Assembly: GCA_963709425.1 (NCBI GenBank) | Contig: CAVPWG010000002.1 | Coordinates: 248,001-312,000 of the forward strand | Reading direction: 5' to 3' | DNA length: 64,000 bases | DNA from: JAICJC01 sp963709425 | GTDB taxonomy: Bacteria; Actinomycetota; Thermoleophilia; Gaiellales; JAICJC01 | In this document: piece after piece, positions 1 through 8,810 of the stretch | How positions within the stretch are numbered: the stretch's first letter is position 1 | Layout of the letters: every line of letters starts with the position of its first letter | Notes under the pieces: generated by a model | What the model was told of the DNA's origin: nothing | The model's input: the letters and a program-made list of their open reading frames with translations, nothing else | The model's database searches: none | Position numbers and translations under genes: made by a program

Positions 1-1
1 G

Positions 2-535
2 GACGGGTTCAACCTCGGCGCGCGCCACATCGCCATCTCGACGGCCGGGTGGGTGCCGGGCATCGAGCGGCTCTCCGAGGAGCCGCTGCCGCTGCGGCTG
101 GCGCTTTCGCTGCATGCCCCGACCGACGAGCTGCGCGAGCAGCTGATGCCGGTCACGCGCCGGTATCCGATCGCGCGGCTGATGGCGGCCTGCCGCGACT
201 ACCGCGAGCGCACCGGGCGGCGCATCTTCGTCGAGTACCTGCTCCTCGACGGCGTGAACGACTCCGACGGCGACGCCCGCCGGCTGGGGCGCCTGCTCGG
301 CCGCGGGCCGGCGTTCCACGTGAACCTGATCGCGTACAACCCGACGGCCTCGGCCTACTCGGCCTCACCGCAGGAGCGGGTCGCCGCGTTCGCCGAGGTG
401 CTGCGGGAGCTCGGCGTCGGCGCCACCTACCGCCGTTCCCACGGCAGCGACATCGAGGCCGCCTGCGGGCAGCTTGCCGTCGCCGGCGCCAGAGCCCGGC
501 GGCGCGCGCTTCGGCGGATCAAGGCCGAGGCGTAG
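2..535 (+). CDS. rlmN: 23S rRNA (adenine(2503)-C(2))-methyltransferase RlmN, C-terminal part
   Basis: This is the 3' part of a radical-SAM enzyme that methylates A2503 of 23S rRNA, and in some bacteria A37 of tRNAs. The gene runs off the left edge, so the CxxxCxxC iron-sulfur motif is not visible. Visible landmarks in order are ISTAGWVPGI, LALSLHAPTDELR, FVEYLLLDGVNDS, HVNLIAYNP and the C-terminal EAACGQLA. The last contains the conserved cysteine that becomes the methyl-carrying residue in the E. coli enzyme. About 177 residues remain, roughly the second half of a 340-380 residue protein. The reading frame is intact, and it ends 17 bases before ccr. The family call is secure. Confidence 0.95.
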   Translation, partial: DGFNLGARHIAISTAGWVPGIERLSEEPLPLRLALSLHAPTDELREQLMPVTRRYPIARLMAACRDYRERTGRRIFVEYLLLDGVNDSDGDARRLGRLLGRGPAFHVNLIAYNPTASAYSASPQERVAAFAEVLRELGVGATYRRSHGSDIEAACGQLAVAGARARRRALRRIKAEA

Positions 536-540
536 GTCGG

Positions 541-546
541 TAGACT
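541..546 (+). promoter_or_regulatory. -10 box (TAGACT) of a likely leaderless ccr transcript
   Basis: TAGACT sits directly after the rlmN stop and only six bases before the ccr ATG at 553. Transcription from it would begin at or next to the ATG, so the mRNA would lack a leader, and no Shine-Dalgarno sequence is visible. The same GGTAGACT string occurs at promoter-like positions before tRNA-Lys and before the gene at 54615. No good -35 box is apparent. Confidence 0.45.
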
Positions 547-552
547 CGATCA

Positions 553-1711
553 ATGTCAATGGGGGACGGCACGATGGAGGCCTGGGTGATCCGGCCGGAG
601 CGTCTCGGCGACCCGATCGACGCCATGCAGCTCGAGCAGATCGACGTCCCCGATCCGGGCCCCGGCGAGGTGCTGGTGCGGGTCATGGCGGCCGGCGTGA
701 ACTACAACGGCGTGTGGGCGTCGCTCGGCCTGCCGGTCTCGATCTTTCGCTACACGGGCTACGACTTCCACATCGCCGGGTCCGACGCCTCCGGGATCGT
801 CGAGCGCGTCGGCCCGGGCGTCACTCGCTGGAGCCCGGGCGACGAGGTCGTGATCCACTGCAACCAGAGCTGCGGAGAGTGCGCGGAGTGCAACGGCCTC
901 GATCCGATGGCCTGCTCGCGGCAGAAGATCTGGGCCTACGAGACGAACTGGGGGAGCTTCGCCGAGTACTGCCTCGTGCAGTCCCAGCAGCTGCTTCGCA
1001 AGCCCGCCCGGCTCACGTGGGAGGAGTCGGCGTCGTACGGGCTCACCTACTTCACCGCCTACCGGATGCTCGTCGACCGCGCGGGCATGAGGGCCGGCGA
1101 CAACGTGCTCGTCTGGGGCGCGGGCGGCGGCCTGGGGACGTTCGCCGTCCAGCTCTGCCGCCTCTACGGGGCCAACGCGATCGCCGTCGTCTCGTCGGAC
1201 GACAAGCGGCAGCTCGTGACCGATCTGGGCGCAACGGCGGTGCTCGACCGGCGCGAGTTCGCGCTCCAGGACCCCGACACGGGCGAGCGCAACTTCGACG
1301 AGATCAAGCGCTTCGGAAAGGCGATCAGGGATGTCTCCGGCGGCTCCGACGCCGACATCGTGTTCGAGCATGTCGGCGCGGCCACGTTCTTCACCTCGGT
1401 CTTCGTCTGCAAGACATTCGGGACGATCGTGATCTGCGGCGCGACCTCGGGGTTCCAGCTCGACTTCGACGTGCGCTACCTGTGGATGCGGCAGAAGACG
1501 ATCCTCGGGAGCCACTTCGCCAACGCCTATGAGTGCCAGCGGGCGAACCAGCTGATCGCGGAGGGCAAGATCGAGCCCGTCCTGTCGCAGGGTCTTCCCG
1601 TGGGCGGAGTGCCCCGTGCCGCACCAGATGATGAAGGAGAACGCCCACGTCGGGAAGATGGTCGTCCTGGTCGGGGCCGAGCGCGAGGGCGAGGGCCGCC
1701 GGGATGGATGA
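553..1711 (+). CDS. ccr: Crotonyl-CoA carboxylase/reductase (one apparent frameshift)
   Basis: This enzyme reductively carboxylates crotonyl-CoA to (2S)-ethylmalonyl-CoA with NADPH and is the committed step of the ethylmalonyl-CoA pathway. It is a zinc-alcohol-dehydrogenase-fold MDR protein with VMAAGVNYNGVWA, HIAGSDASGIVE, VVIHCNQ, WGAGGGLG (nucleotide binding) and GSHFAN, all typical of Ccr. Asn of NYNG and His of GSHFAN correspond to the known CO2-binding pocket. The frame breaks near 1588-1597. One extra base there restores the expected end (VFPWAE, then MMKENAHVGKM) and a stop at 1711, giving about 385 residues. The stop overlaps the mutase start by 8 bases, so the two genes are probably co-translated. 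Alternative ATG starts are at 559 and 574. Confidence 0.9.
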
Positions 1712-3265
1712 GCGGCCGTTCGCCGGGCCGGGCGACGCGTCGCTCGACTACGACCGCGACCTCGGCGACCCCGGGTCGTTCCCGTTCACGCGCGGCATCC
1801 ACCGCGACATGTACGCCGGCCGGCCGTGGTCGATCCGCCAGTACGCCGGCTTCGGCACGGCCGCGGAGACCAACCGCCGCTTCCGGTTTCTGATCGACCA
1901 GGGTCAGCCCGGCCTCTCGACGGCGTTCGACCTCCCGACGCAGATGGGCCTCGACTCAGACGACCCCAGGGCGGAGGGTGAGGTCGGACGCGTGGGCGTG
2001 GCGATCGACTCGATCCGAGACATGGAGGCGATGTTCGACGGCATCCCGCTCGACCAGGTCTCGACCTCGATGACCATCAACGCGCCGGCGGCGGTGCTGG
2101 TCGCGATGTACCACGTCGCCTGCAGGCGGCAGGGCCGTGACCCTGCCCAGATCCGGGGCACGGCCCAGAACGACGTCCTCAAGGAGTACGTGAGCCGCGG
2201 CACCTACATCTACCCGCCGCGGCCGTCTCTTCGACTCGCCGCCGACCTGATCGCGTGGACGACCACGGCTGCGCCGCGGTTCAACGCGATCTCGCTGTCC
2301 GGGTACCACATGCGCGAGGCGGGCTGCACCGCGGCGCAGGAGATGGGGTTCGCGGTCGCAAACGCGATCGCCTACGTCTCGGCGGTGGTCGATCGCGGGG
2401 TCGGCGTCGACGAGTTCGCGCCCCGGCTCTCGTGGATCTTCAACACGCACATGGACTTCTTCGAGGAGATCGCCAAGTACCGCGCTCTCCGCCGGCTGTG
2501 GGCGCACGTCATGCGGGACCGGTTCGGCGCGACGGATCCGCGGTCGATGATGCTGCGGACGCATACGCAGACCGCCGGGTCGACGCTCACGCTCCAGCAG
2601 CCCGAGAACAACATCGTGCGGGCGGCGATCCAGGCGCTCGCCGCGGCGCTCGGCGGCGTGCAGTCGATGGCGCTCTCGTGCTTCGACGAGGCGATCGCCA
2701 TCCCGACCGAGCACGCTCAGACGCTGGCCGTGCGCACGCAGCAGATGCTCCAGCACGAGTTCGGCATCACCGACGGCGGCCGACCCGCTCGGGGGCTCCT
2801 GGTACATCGAGCGGCTGACCGACGAGCTCGAGGCCGAGGCGCGGCGCCTGATCGAGCACATCGACGAGCTCGGTGGCGCGGTCGCCGCGATCGAGTCCGG
2901 CTTCTACCAGCAGGTGATCGGCGACGAGGCCTACGAGCGCGAGCGCCGGATCGCAGCCGGCGAGGACGTGGTGGTCGGCGTGAACCGTTACGCGGACGAG
3001 GCGGCTCCGCTCCCCGAGCGGTTCGACGTGCCGCCGGACCTGGCTTCCCATCAGCGCGCGGCGCTGGCGGCAGCTGCGGTCCGAGCGCGACCGGGCCGCG
3101 GTCGACGCGGCGCTCGCCCGGCTCCTCGAGGCCGCGCGCGGGAGCGAGAACGCGATGCCCGCGATCATCGCCGCCGTCGATGCCGAGGCGACGCTGGGTG
3201 AGATCTGCGGCACGCTGCGTGAGGTCTTCGGCGACTACCGACCGGCCGTGGCGGCCCAGATCTAG
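1704..3265 (+). CDS. Coenzyme-B12-dependent acyl-CoA mutase, catalytic subunit (two apparent frameshifts)
   Basis: This is a radical carbon-skeleton mutase of the methylmalonyl/isobutyryl/ethylmalonyl-CoA family. TIM-barrel landmarks are QYAGFGTAAETN, STAFDLPTQMG, STSMTINAPA, GTAQNDVLKEY, LSGYHMREAG and TQTAGSTLT. Frames break near 2778 and 3068. Each is repaired by removing one base, giving about 519 residues ending in FGDYRP. There is no B12-binding domain (no DxHxxG motif), so a separate small subunit must exist outside the window. Coupling to ccr points to ethylmalonyl-CoA as substrate. However, the sequence looks more like split methylmalonyl/isobutyryl-CoA mutases than MeaA, and the stretch before the conserved PTE is unusual (SCFDEAIAIPTE). 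The substrate is therefore inferred, not shown. Confidence 0.85.
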
Positions 3266-3335
3266 ACGCATGGGCGACGGCGGCAGCGAGCGGACCAACG
3301 CGCCATCGAAGGCTGTTGCGCCGCATTCCTTGCGC

Positions 3336-3341
3336 TATCAT
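3336..3341 (+). promoter_or_regulatory. Possible -10 box (TATCAT) for leaderless ribB
   Basis: TATCAT lies nine bases upstream of the GTG at 3351, and TTGCGC at 3316-3321 could be a weak -35 with a short 14-base spacer. No Shine-Dalgarno sequence precedes either candidate start. The gap after the mutase (3266-3350) shows no recognisable FMN riboswitch. Confidence 0.3.
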
Positions 3342-3350
3342 CTCCCGCCC

Positions 3351-3995
3351 GTGAGCGCCGTTCCCGAAATGCCGGCACCGCTCGAACGCGCGCTCCGGCA
3401 ACTTCAAACCGGTGGGATGGTCATCGTCTGCGACGATCCCGACCGCGAGAACGAGGGCGACCTCTGCATGGCGGCGGAGTTCGTGACCGCCAAGGCGATC
3501 ACGTTCATGGCGTGTGAGGCGCGCGGCCTGATCTGCCTCTCGCTCCCCGGCGAACGCTGCGACGAGCTCGACCTGCCGCTCATGGTGCCGTCCCGAAACG
3601 GGAGCGACGCCACCGGCTTCTGCGTCTCGATCGAGGCCGCGACCGGCGTCACCACCGGGATCTCGGCCGCCGACCGCGCGCGCACGATCCAGGTTGCGGT
3701 CGACCCCGCCACGTGTGCCGCCGATCTCGTCCGCCCCGGTCATGTCTTCCCCCTGCGGGCCCGCCCGCGTGGCGTCCTCGAGCGCCGCGGCCAGACCGAG
3801 GCTGCGGTCGATCTGACCCGGCTTGCGGGGCTGACGCCCGGCGGCGTGCTCTGCGAGGTCATGAACGACGACGGCACGATGGCCCGCGGGTCGCAGCTCC
3901 TGGCCTTCTCGCGCCGCCACACGCTCCCGGTGGTCACGGTCGACGAGATCGCGACCTACCTGCGCACCTCCGCGCCGGCGATCAGCGCCGTCTAG
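3351..3995 (+). CDS. ribB: 3,4-dihydroxy-2-butanone 4-phosphate synthase
   Basis: RibB converts ribulose 5-phosphate to 3,4-dihydroxy-2-butanone 4-phosphate plus formate, supplying four carbons of riboflavin. Conserved segments are DDPDRENEGD (metal and substrate loop), FMACEARGLIC, SAADRARTI, RPGHVFPLRA, TEAAVDLTRLAG and CEVMNDDGTMA. At about 214 residues it is the monofunctional form, since no GTP cyclohydrolase II domain follows. Translation may begin at GTG 3351 or ATG 3369. It reads in the same frame as the 5' part of the mutase, so the frameshifts upstream create a false mutase-RibB fusion. It ends 10 bases before the convergent lanC-like gene. Confidence 0.92.
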   Translation: MSAVPEMPAPLERALRQLQTGGMVIVCDDPDRENEGDLCMAAEFVTAKAITFMACEARGLICLSLPGERCDELDLPLMVPSRNGSDATGFCVSIEAATGVTTGISAADRARTIQVAVDPATCAADLVRPGHVFPLRARPRGVLERRGQTEAAVDLTRLAGLTPGGVLCEVMNDDGTMARGSQLLAFSRRHTLPVVTVDEIATYLRTSAPAISAV

Positions 3996-4005
3996 CTCGT
4001 CCGAG

Positions 4006-5193
4006 CTACCAGGCGTCGAGCGTCGGGAAGCCGCGCTCGGATCCGTCGAGGCAGCGCTCCAGGAGGACGGCCGTCCCGATGTCGCCGGTCCAGAGCGTGT
4101 AGCGGCCGCGTCCGTCGGCGGCTCTCGCGCGCTCGACCTGGGCTGCCGCGTGCATCGCGAACGCCCGTGCCCGCTCCAGCCATCGCTCGTCGCCGGTGCG
4201 GTGCAGGAGCGAGAGGAACGCGAATGCGTTCCCGGCGGTGCCATGACAGAGGCCGGCGCCCTTCCGCAACGGGCCGGCTCGCCAGGTGAGCTCCCCGCCG
4301 GCGACCAGGATCTCGGTCAGGTCGTCGTTCTCCGGGTCGGCGCCGGCCAGGGCGGTCACGATCCCGGGCGCGCCGTGACACCACTGCACGCGGATCGTCT
4401 GGTTCGGCAACTGGAGCGGCCCGCCCGTGTGCGGCGGCCAGTTGGCCGTCTCGCGAGTGCCAATTGCCTGGTCGAGCGCGATCCGCCCGAACCCGGCGCG
4501 CAGCCCCGCGGCGTCGTCGAGCAGCTCCGGACGGCCGAGAAGGGCGTGGGCGTTTCCGGCGAAGCCGTGGCCCGAGCCGAAGTAGCGGGTCGTCTGCCCG
4601 TACATGTCCTGCGTCCAGCAGCCGTCCGGGTCGCGGACGGATAGGAGCTGGGCGGCGCTGCGGCTCCAGAGCTCGGCGAACCGCTCCTCGCCGCCTCGTT
4701 CGATCATCGCGGCCGCGGCCTGCATCGTGCCGGGGCTGCCCCAGAGCACCTCGTTCGTCTCGTTGCCCACGTTGGCGGCGATCTCGAGCGCCAGCAGGTC
4801 GGCGGTCTCGGGCGACGGCTGAAGGAGCCATGACACGAGCAGGATCCCCGCGCGCCCGAGCAGGAGCGACGGCGGCAGCGGCCCGGCCCTCGCCGCGATC
4901 TCGGCAGCGACGCCGACCCAGTCTGTGGCCGGGGTGTGGACGCCCGACCGGGCCAGCCGGTCGAGCGCCCAGACCATCCCCGCGCCGCCCAGGTAGAGCG
5001 TCAAGAGCTCGCCGGACGGGACCTCGCCGTCGAGCGGATGTGCCGGCCACAGCCGCTCGGCATCGAACGCAGCCTCGGCGTCGCGGCAGATCTCCGAGAT
5101 CGCGTCGCGCGCGCGGCTCTCGCTCCACGCCTCGCCGGCGAGCGCCTCGTGCTGCTCGGGCGACCAGAGGGCGTCAGGCGACGGGCGCGCCAC
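4006..5193 (-). CDS. LanC-like (lanthionine synthetase C family) zinc protein
   Basis: This is a soluble alpha/alpha-barrel protein of 395 residues in the family of lanthipeptide cyclases and eukaryotic LANCL proteins, which add thiols to dehydroamino acids. The zinc site is complete: Cys272 in WCHGAPG and Cys316-His317 in LCHGTAGN, with SGHGFAG at about 207-213. No LanB or LanM dehydratase and no obvious precursor peptide is nearby. A stand-alone role, such as LANCL-like quenching of dehydroalanine in damaged proteins, is as likely as peptide-antibiotic synthesis. The start overlaps the end of the upstream flavoprotein gene by 20 bases, so the two are one transcription unit. The family call is secure, the function open. 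Confidence 0.82.
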   Translation of the reverse strand: MARPSPDALWSPEQHEALAGEAWSESRARDAISEICRDAEAAFDAERLWPAHPLDGEVPSGELLTLYLGGAGMVWALDRLARSGVHTPATDWVGVAAEIAARAGPLPPSLLLGRAGILLVSWLLQPSPETADLLALEIAANVGNETNEVLWGSPGTMQAAAAMIERGGEERFAELWSRSAAQLLSVRDPDGCWTQDMYGQTTRYFGSGHGFAGNAHALLGRPELLDDAAGLRAGFGRIALDQAIGTRETANWPPHTGGPLQLPNQTIRVQWCHGAPGIVTALAGADPENDDLTEILVAGGELTWRAGPLRKGAGLCHGTAGNAFAFLSLLHRTGDERWLERARAFAMHAAAQVERARAADGRGRYTLWTGDIGTAVLLERCLDGSERGFPTLDAW

Positions 5194-6283
5194 TGTGCGA
5201 GGCGATGAGCTCCTTGGCGTCGTTCACCTCGTCCGAGCGGTTCACGCCGAGGCAGGCCGTCACCGTGTCGTCGCCGTCGAGGTAGTAGGCCACGAAGTCG
5301 TCGTTCTCCATCGACCCGCGGACGTCCACCCGCCCGCTCCCGGGTCCGACGTACTCGAACCACGTCCAGTCGCCGAGGTCGCTGAAGAAGTACGGAACGG
5401 TGGTGTACGGCTCCGTCTCCTTGCCGGCCCAGGTCTTGCCGACATAGGCGCCCTGGTTCAGCGCGACGTCCCAGTGCTCGATCCGCATGCGGCGGCCGTG
5501 GACGACGCTCTGGTAGGCGGCGATGTCGCCGACCGCCCACACGTCGTCGGTCGCGCGCAGGTGCTCGTCCACGTTGACGCCCTTCTCCACCGTGAGTCCC
5601 GCGGCGTCGGCGAGGTCGGTGTTGGGCGTGACGCCGATCCCGGCCAGGAGCACCGTGTAGTCGCCCTCCGGCAGCTCCGACGTCCCCGTGTTGACGTTCA
5701 CCCCGTGCTCCTCCAGGTGGCGCTGGAAGTACGCGGCCACCTCGGCGCCGAACAGGTGCTCCCAGACGACGCTCTCGGGGACCGCCATCGTCACGTCCCA
5801 GCCCTTCATCCGCGCAGACGCCGCCGCCTCGACGCCGATGAACCCGCCGCCGATCACGCCCAGGTGCCCGGTCGACGTCTCCAACATCTCGGCGAGGGCG
5901 GTCGAGTCCTCGATCGTGCGGATCACGCGCGCGCCGGGGAGCTCCCGAGGCGTCGCGCCGGTTGCGAGCGCGAGCCGCTCGTACTCGACGGCCTCGCCGT
6001 CGGAGAGCGCGATGCTCCTCGCACCGAGGTCGAGCGCGGTCGCGCTCACGCCCGTCCGCACGTCGACGTCGTGGTTCTTCCACCACTCCGCCGGATGCAT
6101 GTACACCTCCTCGAGCGGCTTCTCGCCGCGGAGGTACTCCTTCGTGAGCGGCGGGCGGTGGTACGGGACGTGCGCCTCGCGGGCGATCACCAGCGTGGAC
6201 CCGTCGCCGCCCTGCTCCCGGTACTCCTGGGCGACCATCCCGCCGGCGAGCCCTCCGCCGACGATCACGTTCTGATACCGCAT
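5174..6283 (-). CDS. FAD/NAD(P)-dependent oxidoreductase, ferredoxin-reductase type
   Basis: This 369-residue pyridine-nucleotide-disulfide oxidoreductase fold protein resembles ferredoxin, putidaredoxin and rhodocoxin reductases. The N-terminal FAD site is IVGGGLAGG (residues 6-14). A second dinucleotide site, GVIGGGFIGVEAA, lies near residue 145 and should bind NAD(P)H. LALATGATPR and VWAVGDIA are the usual FAD-contact motifs. There is no CxxC redox disulfide, so it is not a thioredoxin-reductase type. ATG 6283 is preceded by a purine-rich AAAGGGGACGGGG. It sits 20 bases after the ABC permease and overlaps the LanC-like gene. Its electron acceptor is unknown, and no ferredoxin gene is adjacent. 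Confidence 0.85.
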   Translation of the reverse strand: MRYQNVIVGGGLAGGMVAQEYREQGGDGSTLVIAREAHVPYHRPPLTKEYLRGEKPLEEVYMHPAEWWKNHDVDVRTGVSATALDLGARSIALSDGEAVEYERLALATGATPRELPGARVIRTIEDSTALAEMLETSTGHLGVIGGGFIGVEAAASARMKGWDVTMAVPESVVWEHLFGAEVAAYFQRHLEEHGVNVNTGTSELPEGDYTVLLAGIGVTPNTDLADAAGLTVEKGVNVDEHLRATDDVWAVGDIAAYQSVVHGRRMRIEHWDVALNQGAYVGKTWAGKETEPYTTVPYFFSDLGDWTWFEYVGPGSGRVDVRGSMENDDFVAYYLDGDDTVTACLGVNRSDEVNDAKELIASHSGAPVA

Positions 6284-6303
6284 CGTCCCCGTCCCCTTTC
6301 GAA

Positions 6304-7392
6304 TTACGTGCTCGGCTCCCAGCGGAACGTGCGAAGCGAGATCGCCGCCAGCACCGCCGTCGCGGCCAAGAGTACCCCGATGTCTCCGGCCACATGCGTG
6401 ATGGAGAGTCCGCGCACGGTCGTGTCGCGGAGCCCGTTGGCGAGGTAGTAGAGCGGCAGCACCCGGGCGATGGCCTGCACGAACGCCGGCATCGCCGCCA
6501 CCGGGAAGAACACCCCGGAGAGGAACATCATCGGGTTCGTGATGACGTTCGCCACCGCATCCCCGGTCTCGGGGTTCGAGACCGTCGACCCGATCGCGAA
6601 TCCCATCGCGAGGAAGCACAGGCATCCGGCGATCGCGACCGGGATCCCGGCCCACCAGGTGGAGGAGATGTGGATGCCGAACACGATCCGGCCGAACCCG
6701 AGCAGCACGACGACCTGCATGATCGCGACGACGAGCGAGGCCGTGATCCGCGCCGCGAAGAACTCGGCGAGAGGGATCGGCGTCAGCTTGAGCCGCCGCA
6801 GGATGCCGCGCTGGCGCCAGTCGACGAGCACCGTTGCGAGCCCGATGACCGCCGAGATCATGATCGAGAGCGCCACGATCCCCGGGAGCAGGAAGTCGAT
6901 GTAGCTGAGCGACGCGGAGTCGACCGAGACGGCCCGGAACGCCAGGGCCGGGGGGCCGCCGGTGGCGGCGATCGACACCCGGTCGGCGGCGCCGAACACG
7001 ATCCCCTTGATGATCCCGGCCTGGGTTGCCGACGTGTTCGACGTGTAGAGCCTGACGGCGAACGACCCGTTGCCGTTCGGCACGAAGACGAGCGCGGCGT
7101 CCTCGTCGCCGTCCTTGACCTTCTTCGTGGCGGTCGCCGCGTCGGGCGCGGTCTTGACCGTGAGGCCCTTCGTGTGCTCGAGCGCCGCGACCATCGCCCG
7201 TGGCGCGGCCGCGGTCACCGGCTGGGCGACCACGATGTCGCCGGCGTTGACCGATCGCCCGAAGAGGAGCCCGAGCAGCGTCATCAGGATCATCGGGAAG
7301 ACCAGCGACCAGAAGAGCGTGATCCGGCGCCGGAACGTCATGCGGAGCTGGGCCATGGTCGTAGCCCCGAAGCGGCCGAGGCTGAACCTCAC
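6304..7392 (-). CDS. ABC-2 type transporter permease
   Basis: This is a 362-residue inner-membrane exporter subunit. It has a short cytoplasmic N-terminus, a first membrane helix at about 24-46, a large extracytoplasmic domain (about 47-165) and five further hydrophobic helices to the C-terminus, as in ABC2_membrane_3 proteins. The start codon is GTG in a GTGA overlap with the stop of the ATPase gene, indicating translational coupling. The exported substrate cannot be told from sequence. Position between the ethylmalonyl-CoA genes and a LanC-like gene would allow a peptide or lipid export role, but this is speculative. Confidence 0.85.
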   Translation of the reverse strand: MRFSLGRFGATTMAQLRMTFRRRITLFWSLVFPMILMTLLGLLFGRSVNAGDIVVAQPVTAAAPRAMVAALEHTKGLTVKTAPDAATATKKVKDGDEDAALVFVPNGNGSFAVRLYTSNTSATQAGIIKGIVFGAADRVSIAATGGPPALAFRAVSVDSASLSYIDFLLPGIVALSIMISAVIGLATVLVDWRQRGILRRLKLTPIPLAEFFAARITASLVVAIMQVVVLLGFGRIVFGIHISSTWWAGIPVAIAGCLCFLAMGFAIGSTVSNPETGDAVANVITNPMMFLSGVFFPVAAMPAFVQAIARVLPLYYLANGLRDTTVRGLSITHVAGDIGVLLAATAVLAAISLRTFRWEPST

Positions 7393-8276
7393 TCGCGGTA
7401 CTCCCGCCCGGTGAGGCTCAGGAACACGTCCTCGAGATCGGCGCCCTTGACGGCCAGGTTGTGCACAGTCTCACCGCTCGCTCGCGCCCGCTCGAGCACC
7501 TCGAGCACGGTGGCCTGGGCGTCGCGCACGTACACCGCGTGGTCGCCCGCCGAGTCGGTGTAGGACACGCGGGCATCGGCGTTGAGCGCCGCGATCAGGC
7601 CGGCGGGCGTGTCGAGGGCCACGATGCGCGCCTCGTCCATGATCGCGACGCGGTCGCAGAGCTCCTCGGCCTCCTCGAGGTAGTGGGTGGTGAGGACGAC
7701 CGTCTTCCCGTGCTCCTGGTTGATCGAGCGGATCACGTCCCACAGGTTTCGCCGGGCCTGGGGGTCGAGCCCGGTCGTGGGCTCGTCCAGGAAGACGACC
7801 TCGGGGTCGTGGACGAGCGCCAGCGCGATCGCGAGCCGCTGCTGCTGTCCGCCTGAGAGGTTCCTGGCGTAGTCGCCCGCCTTCGACTCGAGCCCCACCT
7901 GCGCCAGCGACGCGGTCGCCCGGTCGGCGGCGTCGGCGCGCAGGTAGAACCGGGCGAAGAGCTCGAGCAGCTCCTGCGCCGACAGCATGTCGAAGAGCGA
8001 CGTCGTCTGGAGCTGGACGCCGATCAGCGCCTGGATCCCGCGCGGGTCGGGCCACACGGGACGGCCGAGGACGGCGATGTCGCCGGCGTCGGGCTTGCGC
8101 AGCCCCTCGATCATCTCGAGCGTCGTGGTCTTGCCGGCCCCGTTGGGCCCGAGGATGCCGAACGCTTCGCCGCGGGCGACGGTCAGGGACACCGCGTCGA
8201 CGGCGACGCGCGACCCGTACCGCTTGGTGAGCCCTTCCACCTCGATCGCCGCGCTGGCGTCCATGCGGCCGGGCAT
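7389..8276 (-). CDS. ABC transporter ATP-binding protein (drug/export type)
   Basis: This 295-residue nucleotide-binding subunit energises the permease encoded next to it. Walker A is GPNGAGKT (residues 43-50). The signature LSGGQQQR, Walker B VFLDEPTTGLDP and switch histidine TTHYLEEAEEL are all present. The C-terminal 70 residues form the DrrA/CcmA-like accessory region. ATG 8276 is used here, with a second ATG at 8264. It follows the GNAT gene after 26 bases on the same strand and overlaps the permease start by 4 bases. Confidence 0.9.
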   Translation of the reverse strand: MPGRMDASAAIEVEGLTKRYGSRVAVDAVSLTVARGEAFGILGPNGAGKTTTLEMIEGLRKPDAGDIAVLGRPVWPDPRGIQALIGVQLQTTSLFDMLSAQELLELFARFYLRADAADRATASLAQVGLESKAGDYARNLSGGQQQRLAIALALVHDPEVVFLDEPTTGLDPQARRNLWDVIRSINQEHGKTVVLTTHYLEEAEELCDRVAIMDEARIVALDTPAGLIAALNADARVSYTDSAGDHAVYVRDAQATVLEVLERARASGETVHNLAVKGADLEDVFLSLTGREYRE

Positions 8277-8302
8277 GATAGTCCCGGCCTATGTGAGCGG
8301 GG

Positions 8303-8805
8303 TCAGCCGCTGTCGCGGGGCGGGCCGGCCAGTACGACCGACGTCTCGATCTGGGGCTCCGGGATGCTCCAGTACCTCCGGAGGAGCGCGGTCTTGCGCT
8401 CGGGCGTGACCAGCTCGAAGCCGTGGCGCTCGTAGAAGCGGATCGCCCAGTCAGCCGCGGCCCACGTGCCCACGAGCATCGGGCGCCCGGCCGTCGTCAC
8501 ACAGGCGGCCGCAGCAGCGCGCCGCCGACCCCGGACCGCTGACGCCCGGGCACGACGTAGGCGTGCCGGATCAGGTCGACGTCGCCCACGGTCTGGATGC
8601 CCATCACGCCGATCAGCTCGCCGTCGGCCCTGTACCCCCAGAAGACGACGCCGGCGGCGATCTCGGCGGCGAGCTCGCCGGCCTCCATGTACGGCTCATG
8701 CCAGCGGTCGGCGGGGATCACGCCGCGGTAGGCCTCGGCGGCGGCGTTCACGATCGCCAGGATGGCCGGGCGCTCGTCCTCGCGACACGGCCGGATCTGG
8801 CCCAT
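8303..8805 (-). CDS. GNAT-family N-acetyltransferase (one apparent frameshift)
   Basis: This is an acetyl-CoA-dependent acetyltransferase of about 167 residues. The N-terminal frame reads MGQIRPCRED through the acetyl-CoA loop VVPGRQRSGVGGALL. The frame then breaks near 8497-8512, and the last 60 residues (GTWAAADWAIRFYERHGF, then RRYWSIPE) continue in another frame. One missing base explains it. RQRSGVGGALL is motif A, and the C-terminal FYERHGF is motif B. It begins 5 bases after the MaoC gene and probably belongs to the same operon. The substrate is unknown. Confidence 0.75.
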
Positions 8806-8810
8806 GGTCG

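Noticed and set aside
3266..3350. FMN riboswitch before ribB
   Set aside because: The gap is only about 85 bases and lacks the conserved RFN-element segments. A leaderless promoter fits better.
1704..3995. A 763-residue mutase-RibB fusion protein
   Set aside because: The open frame exists only because two single-base shifts move the end of the mutase out of frame. The mutase continues in other frames to a stop at 3265, and RibB has its own start.
4006..8276. Lanthipeptide biosynthetic cluster
   Set aside because: No precursor peptide, dehydratase (LanB/LanM) or leader peptidase is visible within the surrounding operon, so only a LanC-like protein is claimed.
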